From NCBI GenBank assembly GCA_029553845.1, contig JAKPKF010000207.1, positions 1-22,001 of the forward strand: 22,001 nt of DNA. The letters are read 5' to 3'. The position numbers and the translations under genes are program-made. The notes under the pieces were generated by a model that worked only from the letters and a program-made list of their open reading frames with translations, was not told where the DNA came from and did not search any database. Each line of letters opens with the position of its first letter. The stretch's first letter is position 1. Positions 1 through 6,180 of the stretch are shown piece by piece. This DNA is from a bacterium (lineage in GTDB: Bacteria > Patescibacteria > Dojkabacteria > SC72).

Positions 1-470
1 TCCCTAGCGGCATCCCAAGCCGCATCCCAAGCCACGCATAGCTCCTCAATGGAAGCTTCGCCAATTGCATATCGTTCCGCAACTTCAACCGACTGCTTAC
101 TACGTTCATCCTTCAGCAGATGCCATACTTGCCGCACACACCAGCAGGCAAACAAGCGTAGGGTCTTGTCGTCCCATGTCTCAATCTTACAGGTTAGCCG
201 GATGCTGCTACAGGCATACTTGTCGTTATCCTCATCGGCTACCGCTCCGATGACTTCACATTCGTATAGTTGTGCGTTTGCCCAGTCTAGCAAATGGTTA
301 GCATCAATGACATGATATCCACTTTTGCACATGACGACGGGATGTTCAGGTGTCCACTTGCCAGGCGTCCAGCTTTCGTCATCGTTTTTGGTTGGTAGGT
401 ATTCTGTCCAATCAAAGTTACCACCGTTGCATGACTTATTGTTTTCGTCAATGATCTTAAAGTATTTCAT
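1..470 (-). CDS. Phage hypothetical protein, N-terminal part (cut by window edge)
   Basis: Leftward open frame starting at the ATG whose complement is 468-470 and running off the left edge. The N-terminus reads MKYFKIIDENNKSCNGG, followed by a segment with WTPGKWTPEHPVVMCKSGYH. Then come LRLFACWCVRQVWHLL and the start of an Ala/Trp/Asp repeat (AWDAAWDAA). From general knowledge, this combination (short N-terminal domain plus LRLFACWC helix plus AWDAA repeats) recurs in uncharacterised phage and bacterial proteins; no function is known to me. The start overlaps the stop of the upstream gene by ATGA, which supports the start and translational coupling. Codon use (GCA, GGC, TGC, CTG) is less AT-biased than in genes right of about 1060, suggesting a separate origin for the leftmost genes. 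Confidence 0.75.
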   Translation of the reverse strand, partial: MKYFKIIDENNKSCNGGNFDWTEYLPTKNDDESWTPGKWTPEHPVVMCKSGYHVIDANHLLDWANAQLYECEVIGAVADEDNDKYACSSIRLTCKIETWDDKTLRLFACWCVRQVWHLLKDERSKQSVEVAERYAIGEASIEELCVAWDAAWDAAR

Positions 471-856
471 TCTCCCTCCTGTGGTGGTTGTGGTAAGGGT
501 TGCCAATGTAATGGTGGTTCATCAGATGGAAAAAATTTATCCGACCCATAATTCCAATGTTGCCAACCTACATAATCTGTTCCGTTAGACCATTCTTCTG
601 GTTCATTCTCCCAAAACCAAATACCAACTGTTATTTCATTATTACCTAAATCTATCAATGCTGGTTGTCCTTCTTCCGGCAGTCTCTCACTCACCGGTAT
701 CCACCGCCGTTCTTGTTCAAGCTCCTGCACACGTGCTTGAAGGCGTTCGATTTCGTCAAGGGCTTCATTTGCTAAATCGCAACTCCAAACATACAAACCT
801 TCGTTTTCTTTTATCAATAATCTGTGTGTTTCAATATTTTCTTTTGTAAATCTCAC
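467..856 (-). CDS. DUF551-like small phage protein with coiled coil
   Basis: 129 residues from a GTG start (complement 854-856) preceded by an AGGTGAAGG ribosome site. Residues about 27-52 (LANEALDEIERLQARVQELEQERR) are a predicted coiled coil. They are followed by WIPVSERLPEEG and a Trp-rich tail ending LHWQPLPQPPQEGE. The WIPVSERLPE...V.HWQPLPEPP frame is the signature of the DUF551 family, common in phage accessory regions; the function is unknown. It overlaps the next leftward gene by 4 bp and is 10 bp from the gene upstream, so it sits in a leftward operon. Confidence 0.85.
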   Translation of the reverse strand: MRFTKENIETHRLLIKENEGLYVWSCDLANEALDEIERLQARVQELEQERRWIPVSERLPEEGQPALIDLGNNEITVGIWFWENEPEEWSNGTDYVGWQHWNYGSDKFFPSDEPPLHWQPLPQPPQEGE

Positions 857-866
857 CCTTCACCTC

Positions 867-1052
867 TCAATCATAATCACTTGATGGGCGACCTTGCTCA
901 ACTTCACCCGTGCCGTTACAATTGGGACACTTTTCAACAACCCATTCATCAAGGTCATCATCAAATACATCAAATCCAGTGGTACCCCTACCACCACAAT
1001 CATTGCATCGTTGCTTTTCGGTAGGCTCATAATATCCGTATCTATATATCAT
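867..1052 (-). CDS. Small zinc-ribbon protein, DnaJ-type CxxCxGxG motifs
   Basis: 61 residues with two motifs, CNDCGGRGTTG and CPNCNGTGEVE, about 21 residues apart. These are the CxxCxGxG repeats of the DnaJ zinc centre, so four cysteines probably bind one zinc. There is no J domain, so it is not a DnaJ. Free-standing proteins of this kind are common in phages and bacteria and are often mistaken for chaperones. The start is well supported by AAGGAGATCCTAAAATG. It lies in the leftward operon, 12 bp from the upstream gene. Confidence 0.8.
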   Translation of the reverse strand: MIYRYGYYEPTEKQRCNDCGGRGTTGFDVFDDDLDEWVVEKCPNCNGTGEVEQGRPSSDYD

Positions 1053-1064
1053 TTTAGGATCTCC

Positions 1065-1370
1065 TTAGAATCGATATTTTTTGAAGAGCTCATCTGAGAT
1101 ATCTAAAATTCGACGAATATGTTCTCGAGTAATTAGTTTATCTCCATAAGCTTCTATAGAAAAGTCAGTCATTTCATCTGCCCACCCTACATATACTGAC
1201 CAATCATCATTATATCCTTTGACTGCAACCCATCGTAAAAATCTCCCAAAGAAATCTCTTGTCATAAAGATCCCTTGAGGATGATTTTTGATCTCTCCTG
1301 AAGCAAAGATTCCCGACTTCGCTTTCGAAAAAGCTTTATCTGAAACAGAAACTCTTGTATATTGAAACAT
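1065..1370 (-). CDS. Hypothetical protein
   Basis: 101 residues, mixed alpha/beta with aromatic-rich middle (FFGRFLRWVAVKGYNDDWSVYVGW) and a helical, basic C-terminus (REHIRRILDISDELFKKYRF). I do not recognise a family. The start is preceded by GAGGGAAT directly before ATG, the same short-spaced arrangement as in the gene starting at 2226. Codon use is AT-rich with frequent AGA/TCT, like the main phage genes and unlike the three genes to its left, so the compositional boundary is near 1060. It lies 45 bp downstream of a strong hairpin (1415-1453). Confidence 0.7.
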   Translation of the reverse strand: MFQYTRVSVSDKAFSKAKSGIFASGEIKNHPQGIFMTRDFFGRFLRWVAVKGYNDDWSVYVGWADEMTDFSIEAYGDKLITREHIRRILDISDELFKKYRF

Positions 1371-1414
1371 ATTCCCTCTCTAGTTAGTTGAAAAGGTCCT
1401 AAAGTCCGAGAGAT

Positions 1415-1453
1415 TAGTTAGTTGAGATATACTACGTATATCTCAACTAACTA
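1415..1453 (-). terminator. 18-bp hairpin with three-base loop, possible terminator or regulatory palindrome
   Basis: Arms 1415-1432 and 1436-1453 are perfectly complementary with a TAC loop (GTA on the other strand). The hairpin begins right after the TAA of the 1454-1930 gene. In the leftward direction it is not followed by a T run, so simple intrinsic termination is uncertain. Its centre, read leftward, is TATACGTAGTATA, identical to the centre of a second hairpin at 12674-12704 although the outer arms differ. A half-site TAGTTAGTTGA also occurs just left at 1381. Confidence 0.6.
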
Positions 1454-1930
1454 TTACTCGAGGATGGTGAAATTTCGCCTAATTGAACGGGCTGTTGTCC
1501 ACCACCAATTTGATCTATCTGATTCTCGACTAATTCGAACTCTTTCATCTCGAATTTCATCGATGATATAGATTTTATTTGGGTCTTTATTTGAGAAAAC
1601 TCTCATATTTTGAATGACTTTTGATCTTAAAATTTCTTCTCGAGGAGAAGGGCCCTCATCTAAGATAGTTGCATGAGAAAGGTAGTGTTCAGGAAGTTGA
1701 AGGACTAGACGAATTCTAGATCCTTGATGGGCTTGAGACTTTAATCCCTTCTTCTTACGACCACTCTTAGGTCCTTGATGAAGTTTTATAAGTGTTTCCC
1801 ACCCCGATTCAGTAAAGTCTTCCTGCTTAACCATTACTAGATAAGACGTAAGATCATCACAAAGCCCCAAGACTTCACAAACCCCTCTAGCAGGAGAAAC
1901 CATTCGAACTATAGAACCTCGCTTTATCAT
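1454..1930 (-). CDS. Hypothetical protein, basic central region
   Basis: 158 residues. The N-terminus (MIKRGSIVRMVSPARGVCEVLGLCDD) looks like a small beta-barrel of the KOW/SH3 kind. This is followed by a Lys-rich linker (GPKSGRKKKGLKSQAHQGSR) and a C-terminal part with IYIIDEIRDERVRISRESD and a WWWTT cluster near the end. I do not recognise a family; nucleic-acid binding is only a guess from the basic linker and barrel-like start. It overlaps the upstream gene by ATGA (1927-1930), so the two are probably translated in a coupled way. Confidence 0.7.
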   Translation of the reverse strand: MIKRGSIVRMVSPARGVCEVLGLCDDLTSYLVMVKQEDFTESGWETLIKLHQGPKSGRKKKGLKSQAHQGSRIRLVLQLPEHYLSHATILDEGPSPREEILRSKVIQNMRVFSNKDPNKIYIIDEIRDERVRISRESDRSNWWWTTARSIRRNFTILE

Positions 1931-2226
1931 TGTGACTCCTTAGATAAATACTTCTTATCTTCCCGAGCTCGATGAACAGCAGCCTTTAATTCTTTATAGG
2001 GAATTTTATACTTAAGGCTGAGATGCTCAATTGTCTTACAGTGATTGAAAACTACATAAGGTTTTCTTTTTGAGATTTTTCTTTCAGCTCTAGCACAGCA
2101 AGGTTGACGTTCTGTAGGAGTTGGGATCCAAACTCCCAACTCTTCATCAAAGGTCCCTTCGGGAGTAATTTGATTTTCGACTATTTGTTTCGCAATTTGA
2201 TTTTGAAATCTGAGTTTTAGCAACAT
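1927..2226 (-). CDS. Hypothetical protein, first gene of leftward operon
   Basis: 99 residues, basic, with a CC pair in RQPCCARAERKISKRK and a C-terminal helix pair (TIEHLSLKYKIPYKELKAAVHRAREDKKY). The segment HLSLKYKIPYKELKAAV has the look of a helix-turn-helix, since a 'sLAekygipyktL' pattern is common in terminase small subunits and HTH proteins. A DNA-binding role is therefore possible but unproven. It is the first gene after the leftward promoter at 2261-2303. The ATG follows GAGGGAAC; a better AGGAGG lies further upstream (about 2246-2251), so the exact start is not fully certain. Confidence 0.65.
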   Translation of the reverse strand: MLLKLRFQNQIAKQIVENQITPEGTFDEELGVWIPTPTERQPCCARAERKISKRKPYVVFNHCKTIEHLSLKYKIPYKELKAAVHRAREDKKYLSKESQ

Positions 2227-2260
2227 GTTCCCTCTATAGGGTACCTCCTTTCTTACCCTA

Positions 2261-2303
2261 ATTATAAGATGTGAACATTAGCGACACATTAAGAGAACAT
2301 TAG
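2261..2303 (-). promoter_or_regulatory. Leftward 11-bp-box promoter (three boxes)
   Basis: Read leftward: CTAATG (2303-2298), TTAATG (2292-2287) and CTAATG (2281-2276), starting 11 bp apart. A TATAAT -10 (complement 2261-2266) begins 15 bp after the start of the last box. It drives the gene at 2226 and those beyond. It mirrors the rightward copy at 2321-2363. Confidence 0.85.
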
Positions 2304-2320
2304 AAAATTGTCCCAAAATG

Positions 2321-2363
2321 CTAATGTTCTCTTAATGTGTCGCTAATGTTTGTATTCTATAAT
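2321..2363 (+). promoter_or_regulatory. Rightward 11-bp-box promoter (three boxes)
   Basis: Boxes start at 2321 (CTAATG), 2332 (TTAATG) and 2343 (CTAATG), with TATAAT at 2358-2363. Box spacing is 11 bp and last box to -10 is 15 bp, as in all other copies. It is placed to transcribe the candidate RNA at 2393-2544, the 39-residue ORF and the methyltransferase. Confidence 0.85.
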
Positions 2364-2392
2364 AAGAGAAACATAATATTAAAAGGAAGAAA

Positions 2393-2544
2393 GAGGGAGC
2401 ACTACGGTAGGAACGTGAGAGTATGCCCGGAGTTGGTGGGAACCGTAAGGCGCGTACGAGCCCTGAGTACAAAATCATCTAGGACTAAAAGCTCAATCAG
2501 GTGACAATTACCATGAGAACTGGGAAACAAATCCTGACTCCCTC
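2393..2544 (+). ncRNA. Candidate structured RNA or long structured leader, unknown family
   Basis: An approximately 150-base stretch with no coding potential and higher GC than its surroundings. It is enclosed by a perfect 7-bp closing stem (GAGGGAG 2393-2399 with CTCCCTC 2538-2544). Inside are TACGGT (2403-2408) paired with ACCGTA (2442-2447), a GTAC/GTAC hairpin (2454-2457/2467-2470), AGGA (2481-2484) with TCCT (2532-2535), and CTCA/GGT (from 2492) with ACC/TGAG (to 2517). It lies between the rightward promoter and the ribosome site of the next ORF, so it is either a discrete RNA or a cis-acting 5' leader. I do not recognise a riboswitch, intron or tmRNA signature. Confidence 0.5.
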
Positions 2545-2559
2545 ATAAAAAGGAGATGT

Positions 2560-2679
2560 ATGGAAAGAACAGTTGATATTCTTATACTTTTGGCTGTAAT
2601 AGGTCAAGCAGTCGCTAATACTATTATTTTAGTAATTCATATAAAGGAGAAAAGACGTGGACGAAGACGTAGAAGTTGA
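2560..2679 (+). CDS. 39-residue membrane peptide with strongly basic tail
   Basis: ATG at 2560 preceded by AAAAAGGAGATGT, a good ribosome site. The peptide has one hydrophobic helix at about residues 5-27 (DILILLAVIGQAVANTIILVI) and then a tail, KEKRRGRRRR, so it is probably a single-span inner-membrane protein with a cytoplasmic basic tail. The stop overlaps the methyltransferase start by 23 bp. The tail is encoded in the same bases as the methyltransferase ribosome site and first codons. The function is unknown. Confidence 0.6.
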   Translation: MERTVDILILLAVIGQAVANTIILVIHIKEKRRGRRRRS

Positions 2680-3682
2680 AGATTTTGTTCTGAAATTTGC
2701 TAAAAGACTTGATTCTTCAAAAATGGATTCTGAAGAATTCGCCAATGAACTGGAAGAAACTTTGAAAGAGAAATATCCAGAACTTTCTTACGATAGGAGA
2801 GCAGATTTGATTGCTATGTCATTGAACGAAAAGAATCGTTCTCTGAAACAACAAGTAACCAGACCACCAGAAGTAACTACTGGAGATTCAATTCAAAAAG
2901 ACCCAAGGTCATGGTCATATCCAAATACTGGTATCTTCCTATATCAGCAAGATAATATATCAGTTCTCAAAGAAATTCAACCTCAAAAGATAGATCTAAT
3001 ATATGCTGATATGATCTATGAGAATCTGGATTTTTCTTGGGTAGTCTGGGCTCTTCAAACTCTAAAAGATAATGGAGTTATTATTGTTCAAACGGATTAC
3101 CATACTTCTGCTCAGATGAAGCTCTGCCTAGACCGGCAAGGCCTTACATTTATTAATTGGGCAATCTATAAGCAGGAATGGGGAGGGACCTCAAAAAGAT
3201 TCTTTCCCAGGAAGCATGATGATATTCTAATCTATGGGAAGGGGAAAGACTATAAATTCTATCCCGATCGAATCCAGATCCCAAAGGCTACAGCAGGAAC
3301 AGCTCTTGATAAAAAGGGAACAGGTATGAAGACCCCTTGTGATGTGTTTGATGATCTAGGGAACTTTATGACCACGTCTCCTGAACGAGTTAAAGTCAAT
3401 GGGAAAAATGTTTCCTGGCAGAAACCTCTCAAACTGATGGATAGACTCCTTAGGCCTTTCACAGATATTGGAGATACTATTTTAGATCCCTTCTTGGGAA
3501 CGGGGACTACTGCTCTCTGGGCAGGCCAAAATAATAGAAACTTCATTGGGATTGAAAATTCTCCTGAGATATACTCTCTTGCAGTAAATCGTCTTGAGAA
3601 ATTCTTCCCTCGATTGATCAATCTTTCAGCATTCCCTGGGTCCTATTTAGGGTATTTTTATGGAGCATCCGATGAGAAGTGA
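2657..3682 (+). CDS. DNA methyltransferase, beta-class (N6-adenine/N4-cytosine), with altered catalytic motif
   Basis: 341 residues from a GTG start behind AAAGGAGAAAAGAC. It transfers methyl groups from S-adenosylmethionine to DNA, typically protecting phage DNA from host restriction. Evidence for the family: motif IV comes before motif I, as in beta-class enzymes. KIDLIYADMIYE lies at about residues 111-122 and the SAM-binding KPLKLMDR...DTILDPFLGTGTTALW at about 256-288. FPRKHDDILIYGKG (about 183-196) is also typical of this family. The odd point is that the catalytic DPPY/SPPY is DMIY (118-121), losing both prolines. The N-terminal 85 residues are helical, acidic and not part of the catalytic core. 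The gene shares its transcript with the candidate RNA and the membrane peptide. Confidence 0.88.
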   Translation: MDEDVEVEDFVLKFAKRLDSSKMDSEEFANELEETLKEKYPELSYDRRADLIAMSLNEKNRSLKQQVTRPPEVTTGDSIQKDPRSWSYPNTGIFLYQQDNISVLKEIQPQKIDLIYADMIYENLDFSWVVWALQTLKDNGVIIVQTDYHTSAQMKLCLDRQGLTFINWAIYKQEWGGTSKRFFPRKHDDILIYGKGKDYKFYPDRIQIPKATAGTALDKKGTGMKTPCDVFDDLGNFMTTSPERVKVNGKNVSWQKPLKLMDRLLRPFTDIGDTILDPFLGTGTTALWAGQNNRNFIGIENSPEIYSLAVNRLEKFFPRLINLSAFPGSYLGYFYGASDEK

Positions 3683-3872
3683 TTGGAAGTACCGAAAGTC
3701 TAAGGTTAAAGAGGAACCTCCTCAAGAGTTATCAGTCCGAGCTTCAATGTTCCCGGACTTTCCTCCCCCATCTCCCTTGAAAGTTATTATTATCGTTGGA
3801 GGGAGCATCCTTCTATCCTGGGGGCTTTTTAATATAGCCCTTGATATTCTCATCTTCCTATTTAGATTCTAA
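3660..3872 (+). CDS. Small membrane protein
   Basis: 70 residues. The first 40 are polar and proline-rich (EEPPQELSVRASMFPDFPPPSPL). Residues about 41-69 are one long hydrophobic segment (IIIVGGSILLSWGLFNIALDILIFLF), probably one membrane span. It overlaps the methyltransferase end by 23 bp. The ribosome site is weak at 3660, and the second ATG at 3672 is an alternative. No family recognised. Confidence 0.6.
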   Translation: MEHPMRSDWKYRKSKVKEEPPQELSVRASMFPDFPPPSPLKVIIIVGGSILLSWGLFNIALDILIFLFRF

Positions 3873-3922
3873 TCAAATTCTAATCCTCTCTTAATGTATC
3901 GCTAATGTTCCTATTCTATAAT
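3869..3922 (+). promoter_or_regulatory. 11-bp-box promoter (four boxes)
   Basis: Boxes start at 3869 (CTAATC), 3880 (CTAATC), 3891 (TTAATG) and 3902 (CTAATG). TATAAT is at 3917-3922, followed by the short leader ATAAAAGAAAAAGGAGG. No TTGACA-like element occurs 16-18 bp upstream of the -10. The first box overlaps the stop of the upstream gene. Confidence 0.88.
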
Positions 3923-3943
3923 AAAAGAAAAAGGAGGAATAGA

Positions 3944-4195
3944 ATGATAGAAGAAGTTGAAGCCAAGTTTTATGAAGCCTATCACAGCTCACCAAAGACT
4001 TTTGTTGAAAATATGACTAAGTTCATTAATACTTATCTAGACTCAGCAAATGTCCATGTTCAGGCTCTTCGAAGATTTGTTCATCTTTGTAGAGATAGTG
4101 ATAATACTCCTGGGATGATTTACGGGATGATTAGTTCAGCATTCCATAAAGCCATATCAAGTGATGGGATCAAGAAAGGAGACCCTAATGAGTAA
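3944..4195 (+). CDS. Hypothetical helical protein
   Basis: 83 residues from ATG 3944, chosen because AAAAAGGAGG ends 7 bases before it; upstream in-frame starts at 3905 would lie inside the promoter. The protein is probably all alpha-helical (EVEAKFYEAYHSSPKTFVEN..., VQALRRFVHLCRD). No family recognised. First gene of a seven-gene cluster (3944-5565) with overlaps or very short gaps. Confidence 0.72.
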   Translation: MIEEVEAKFYEAYHSSPKTFVENMTKFINTYLDSANVHVQALRRFVHLCRDSDNTPGMIYGMISSAFHKAISSDGIKKGDPNE

Positions 4196-4340
4196 TGACG
4201 AGAAGCTTAGAGACCTACTTGAAGAATTTGTTGAATCACTTGGACTTTCTGATAGTGATGAGTCTAAATTTGTCTGGAAAGTTGAGGATATGACTGTTCC
4301 AGAACTGAGTGATCTATTAGATAAGCATGGGTTAAAATAG
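4188..4340 (+). CDS. Small acidic hypothetical protein
   Basis: 50 residues from ATG 4188 (MSNDEKLRDLLEEFVESL...), ending LSDLLDKHGLK. It overlaps the preceding gene by 8 bp, and the AAAGGAG in that gene's end acts as its ribosome site. Acidic and helical. The C-terminal TVPELSDLLDKHGL resembles the small helical motif 'L..LL..G.' found in short nucleic-acid-associated proteins, but this is too weak for a call. Confidence 0.7.
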   Translation: MSNDEKLRDLLEEFVESLGLSDSDESKFVWKVEDMTVPELSDLLDKHGLK

Positions 4341-4348
4341 GAGGGATG

Positions 4349-4663
4349 ATGTCAGAGAAGAGATCTACTTTAGAATTATCAACACTCAAATCTCAATGGC
4401 GAAGTGATCCTATTTGGGATCTTGAATTAACCGAAGGGTTCGAAGCTCACTTTGAAGAACTTCGAGCATACCGGGAGTTTTGGGAAACTCAGTGGGTAAC
4501 GGATAGAGTAAACCGTCTCCAGAAAGCCGCTGATGATTGGAATTGTGCTCCAAAGACTGCTGAGTACCTTCTACACCTGGAAGAAAAGGTCACTGAGTTA
4601 GAGGGGACTGTCCTCTCGATACTAGATCGTCTATCAAACCTGGAGAGCAACCATGAAAAGTGA
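4349..4663 (+). CDS. Hypothetical protein with C-terminal coiled coil
   Basis: 104 residues. Two consecutive ATGs lie at 4346 and 4349; the second is chosen because the TAGGAGG ribosome site sits too close to the first. The N-terminal half is aromatic-rich (FEELRAYREFWETQWVTD). The C-terminal 30 residues form heptads (LLHLEEKVTELEGTVLSILDRLSNLE), so it is likely to oligomerise. Function unknown. Confidence 0.72.
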   Translation: MSEKRSTLELSTLKSQWRSDPIWDLELTEGFEAHFEELRAYREFWETQWVTDRVNRLQKAADDWNCAPKTAEYLLHLEEKVTELEGTVLSILDRLSNLESNHEK

Positions 4664-4853
4664 GTATACCGGATATGCTAAAGCAAGTGATGGTACCATA
4701 TGGTTATCAGATAACCCTAACGACCTAGAGGAATACCCCGGGAGAGTGTTTCCTCTACATCTAACATCCCTAGAAAATTTGGGAGACCTGTCTTCCCACC
4801 TTTCGAAGGGATGGGGACTAGTGGATTTAAGGAGAAAAAATACTAATGCCTAA
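4653..4853 (+). CDS. Hypothetical protein
   Basis: 66 residues, overlapping the previous gene by 11 bp. The N-terminus (YTGYAKASDGTIWLSDNPNDLEEYPG) looks like short beta strands. The Arg/Lys-rich end (DLRRKNTNA) overlaps the next start. The ribosome site is GGAGAGCAACC within the previous gene. No family recognised. Confidence 0.65.
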   Translation: MKSEYTGYAKASDGTIWLSDNPNDLEEYPGRVFPLHLTSLENLGDLSSHLSKGWGLVDLRRKNTNA

Positions 4854-5031
4854 GTATACTATTGTTTTTGAAGATGTTCGTATGTATCAGACTACTGTCT
4901 TCGCCCTCTCTGAAGAGGAAGCCGAAGAAGCCTTATCTGCAGGGAACCATGGGAAGCTAATCTCTCTACCAATCTGGGATCCTTCTCAAAGAATTCGGAT
5001 TACATCGGTAACTCAAGAGGAAGAAGAATGA
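4846..5031 (+). CDS. Hypothetical protein, short beta/alpha fold
   Basis: 61 residues (MPKYTIVFEDVRMYQTTVFALSEEEAEEAL...). The layout of a beta strand with YTIVFEDV, a second strand TTVFALSEEEAEEAL and a late strand IRITSV is that of small DpnD/PcfM-like or 'YxVxxxExxxxxxxVxAxsxeeA' proteins common in phages. The function is unknown. It ends EEEE and overlaps the next gene by ATGA. Confidence 0.7.
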   Translation: MPKYTIVFEDVRMYQTTVFALSEEEAEEALSAGNHGKLISLPIWDPSQRIRITSVTQEEEE

Positions 5032-5234
5032 CAGTCCCTCCTCGAAAACTCTTCTATAATGTAACTTTGAGAGTCTCAACTGAAGATTCTCAGTCCAAGG
5101 ATCCTCAAGAACTTCTAGAATCTCTGGACAGTACTCTCCACAATACTAATGGAGATCTCTCTAAGATTGGAGAGCTATTTGTAATCTTAGAATCCTGGTT
5201 GGTTGATCAGAAAAGTGGGAGGAAGATTGCCTAA
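5028..5234 (+). CDS. Hypothetical protein
   Basis: 68 residues beginning MTVPPRKLFYNVTLRV, coupled to the previous gene by an ATGA overlap with a GAGGAAGAAG ribosome site. It probably has a beta strand followed by a helical segment (DPQELLESLDSTLHN) and an amphipathic C-terminus. No family recognised. Confidence 0.68.
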   Translation: MTVPPRKLFYNVTLRVSTEDSQSKDPQELLESLDSTLHNTNGDLSKIGELFVILESWLVDQKSGRKIA

Positions 5235-5565
5235 ACTATTTACAAGATGGAATGTTGTTGAAGAAATTTGGGAGACTCATCTCCAAGAAGAGGTGAGTTT
5301 CATAGGAGAAGCTTTGATTCAAGAATACCTTCAGAGTATTCTTGATGAAGTTTCAAGGTTCAGACCTCATCGAGTTCTCTTATTTGATGTAAAAGGAAGA
5401 ACATGCCGGCAGATGAGGGATCAGAAAGGTGAGACTTACCTAGTTCTCAAAGATTCTCAGGTTCTCTACGGGAGTTTTATTATTGATACCTCTACCCAGA
5501 GATTCCAAAGATTTTACCAGGAAGAACAAGGATATCTCAATTGGAGGGAAATCTCAAAATTCTAA
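5227..5565 (+). CDS. Hypothetical protein, TTG start
   Basis: About 112 residues if translation begins at TTG 5227, which is preceded at four bases by GGGAGG and overlaps the previous stop. An in-frame TTG at 5203 is an alternative but lacks a ribosome site. The first half is helical (EEIWETHLQEEVSFIGEALIQEYLQSILDEVSRF). The second half is beta-rich (HRVLLFDVKGRTCRQM, YLVLKDSQVLYGSFIIDTST). It looks like a phage 'PD-like' beta sheet protein, but I cannot place it. It is the last gene of the cluster; its stop lies in the next promoter. Confidence 0.65.
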   Translation: MPKLFTRWNVVEEIWETHLQEEVSFIGEALIQEYLQSILDEVSRFRPHRVLLFDVKGRTCRQMRDQKGETYLVLKDSQVLYGSFIIDTSTQRFQRFYQEEQGYLNWREISKF

Positions 5566-5604
5566 TCTTCTCTTAATGTATCGCTAATCTTCATATCCTA
5601 TAAT
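5562..5604 (+). promoter_or_regulatory. 11-bp-box promoter (three boxes), long leader
   Basis: Boxes start at 5562 (CTAATC), 5573 (TTAATG) and 5584 (CTAATC), with TATAAT at 5599-5604. The expected fourth, upstream box would lie in the coding end of the preceding gene and is absent. The leader carries the longer form with CCAAATTTTAGATAGGAG. Confidence 0.85.
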
Positions 5605-5639
5605 AAGAATATAACCAAATTTTAGATAGGAGATTCAAC

Positions 5640-5867
5640 ATGCCCAAATTATGGATTCAAGATCTATCAGCGTCGGGAGATCATCAGGGAAAGACTGTCT
5701 GTGAGAATTGCTACAAGGCCTTCCCAAATGATGAAGTCAAGTATGGAGCTCGCTCCTGTATTGGTCCCTTCAAGCATTACTGTAAGGCTTGTGCAAGGAA
5801 ACTAGGGATCCTAGATATGGAAGAGTTTGATGCTGCCAATCAGAATTTCTTTGGAGTAGATTACTAG
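5640..5867 (+). CDS. Small zinc-finger-like protein
   Basis: 75 residues from ATG 5640 behind ATAGGAGATTCAAC. Cysteine pairs CENC (about 21-24) and CKAC (about 48-51), with an extra Cys and a His between (SCIGPFKHYC), suggest one bound zinc. Zinc-binding treble-clef or HNH-like remnants look like this, but no nuclease residues are visible. Function unknown. It is followed by a gene starting in its stop codon. Confidence 0.72.
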   Translation: MPKLWIQDLSASGDHQGKTVCENCYKAFPNDEVKYGARSCIGPFKHYCKACARKLGILDMEEFDAANQNFFGVDY

Positions 5868-6085
5868 TGACTCATTTCATTACTACTCGAGTCTGTCCCT
5901 GTTCTTCTACCCTAGAAGGAGTTCATGCAACTCAAGCAAGAATTACTTGGGACCCTGAAGTTCTGAAAGATTTCAAAACCCAAGAATTCGAGTTAATAAT
6001 ACAGAGTCACTCTACCCCACTTTCTAAAATCCGTGAACAGGTTCTCTGGAGAATGACTTATTCTTATCTAGGGAAGGATAACTAG
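5867..6085 (+). CDS. Hypothetical protein, GTG start
   Basis: 72 residues. GTG at 5867 overlaps the preceding TAG by one base, a typical coupled restart, although no strong ribosome site is present. N-terminal ITTRVCPCSSTLEGVHATQARITW looks beta-rich. The rest is amphipathic. No family recognised. Confidence 0.6.
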   Translation: MTHFITTRVCPCSSTLEGVHATQARITWDPEVLKDFKTQEFELIIQSHSTPLSKIREQVLWRMTYSYLGKDN

Positions 6086-6090
6086 ATTTT

Positions 6091-6144
6091 CTAATCAGAT
6101 TCTAATCTTCTCTTAATGTATCGCTAATGTTCTTATTCTATACT
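6091..6144 (+). promoter_or_regulatory. 11-bp-box promoter (four boxes), TATACT -10, long leader
   Basis: Boxes start at 6091, 6102, 6113 (TTAATG) and 6124 (CTAATG), with TATACT at 6139-6144. The leader contains ATAAATAAATTTTATTATAG before AAAGGAG. Confidence 0.87.
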
Positions 6145-6180
6145 AAAGATAAATAAATTTTATTATAGAAAGGAGATAGA

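Noticed and set aside
867..1052. DnaJ chaperone
   Set aside because: Only the zinc-motif is present; no J domain or substrate-binding part, so only a zinc-ribbon call is made.
2393..2544. Group I or group II intron, tmRNA or tRNA
   Set aside because: No P/Q/R/S or domain V signature, no CCA-type acceptor end, and too short for an intron.
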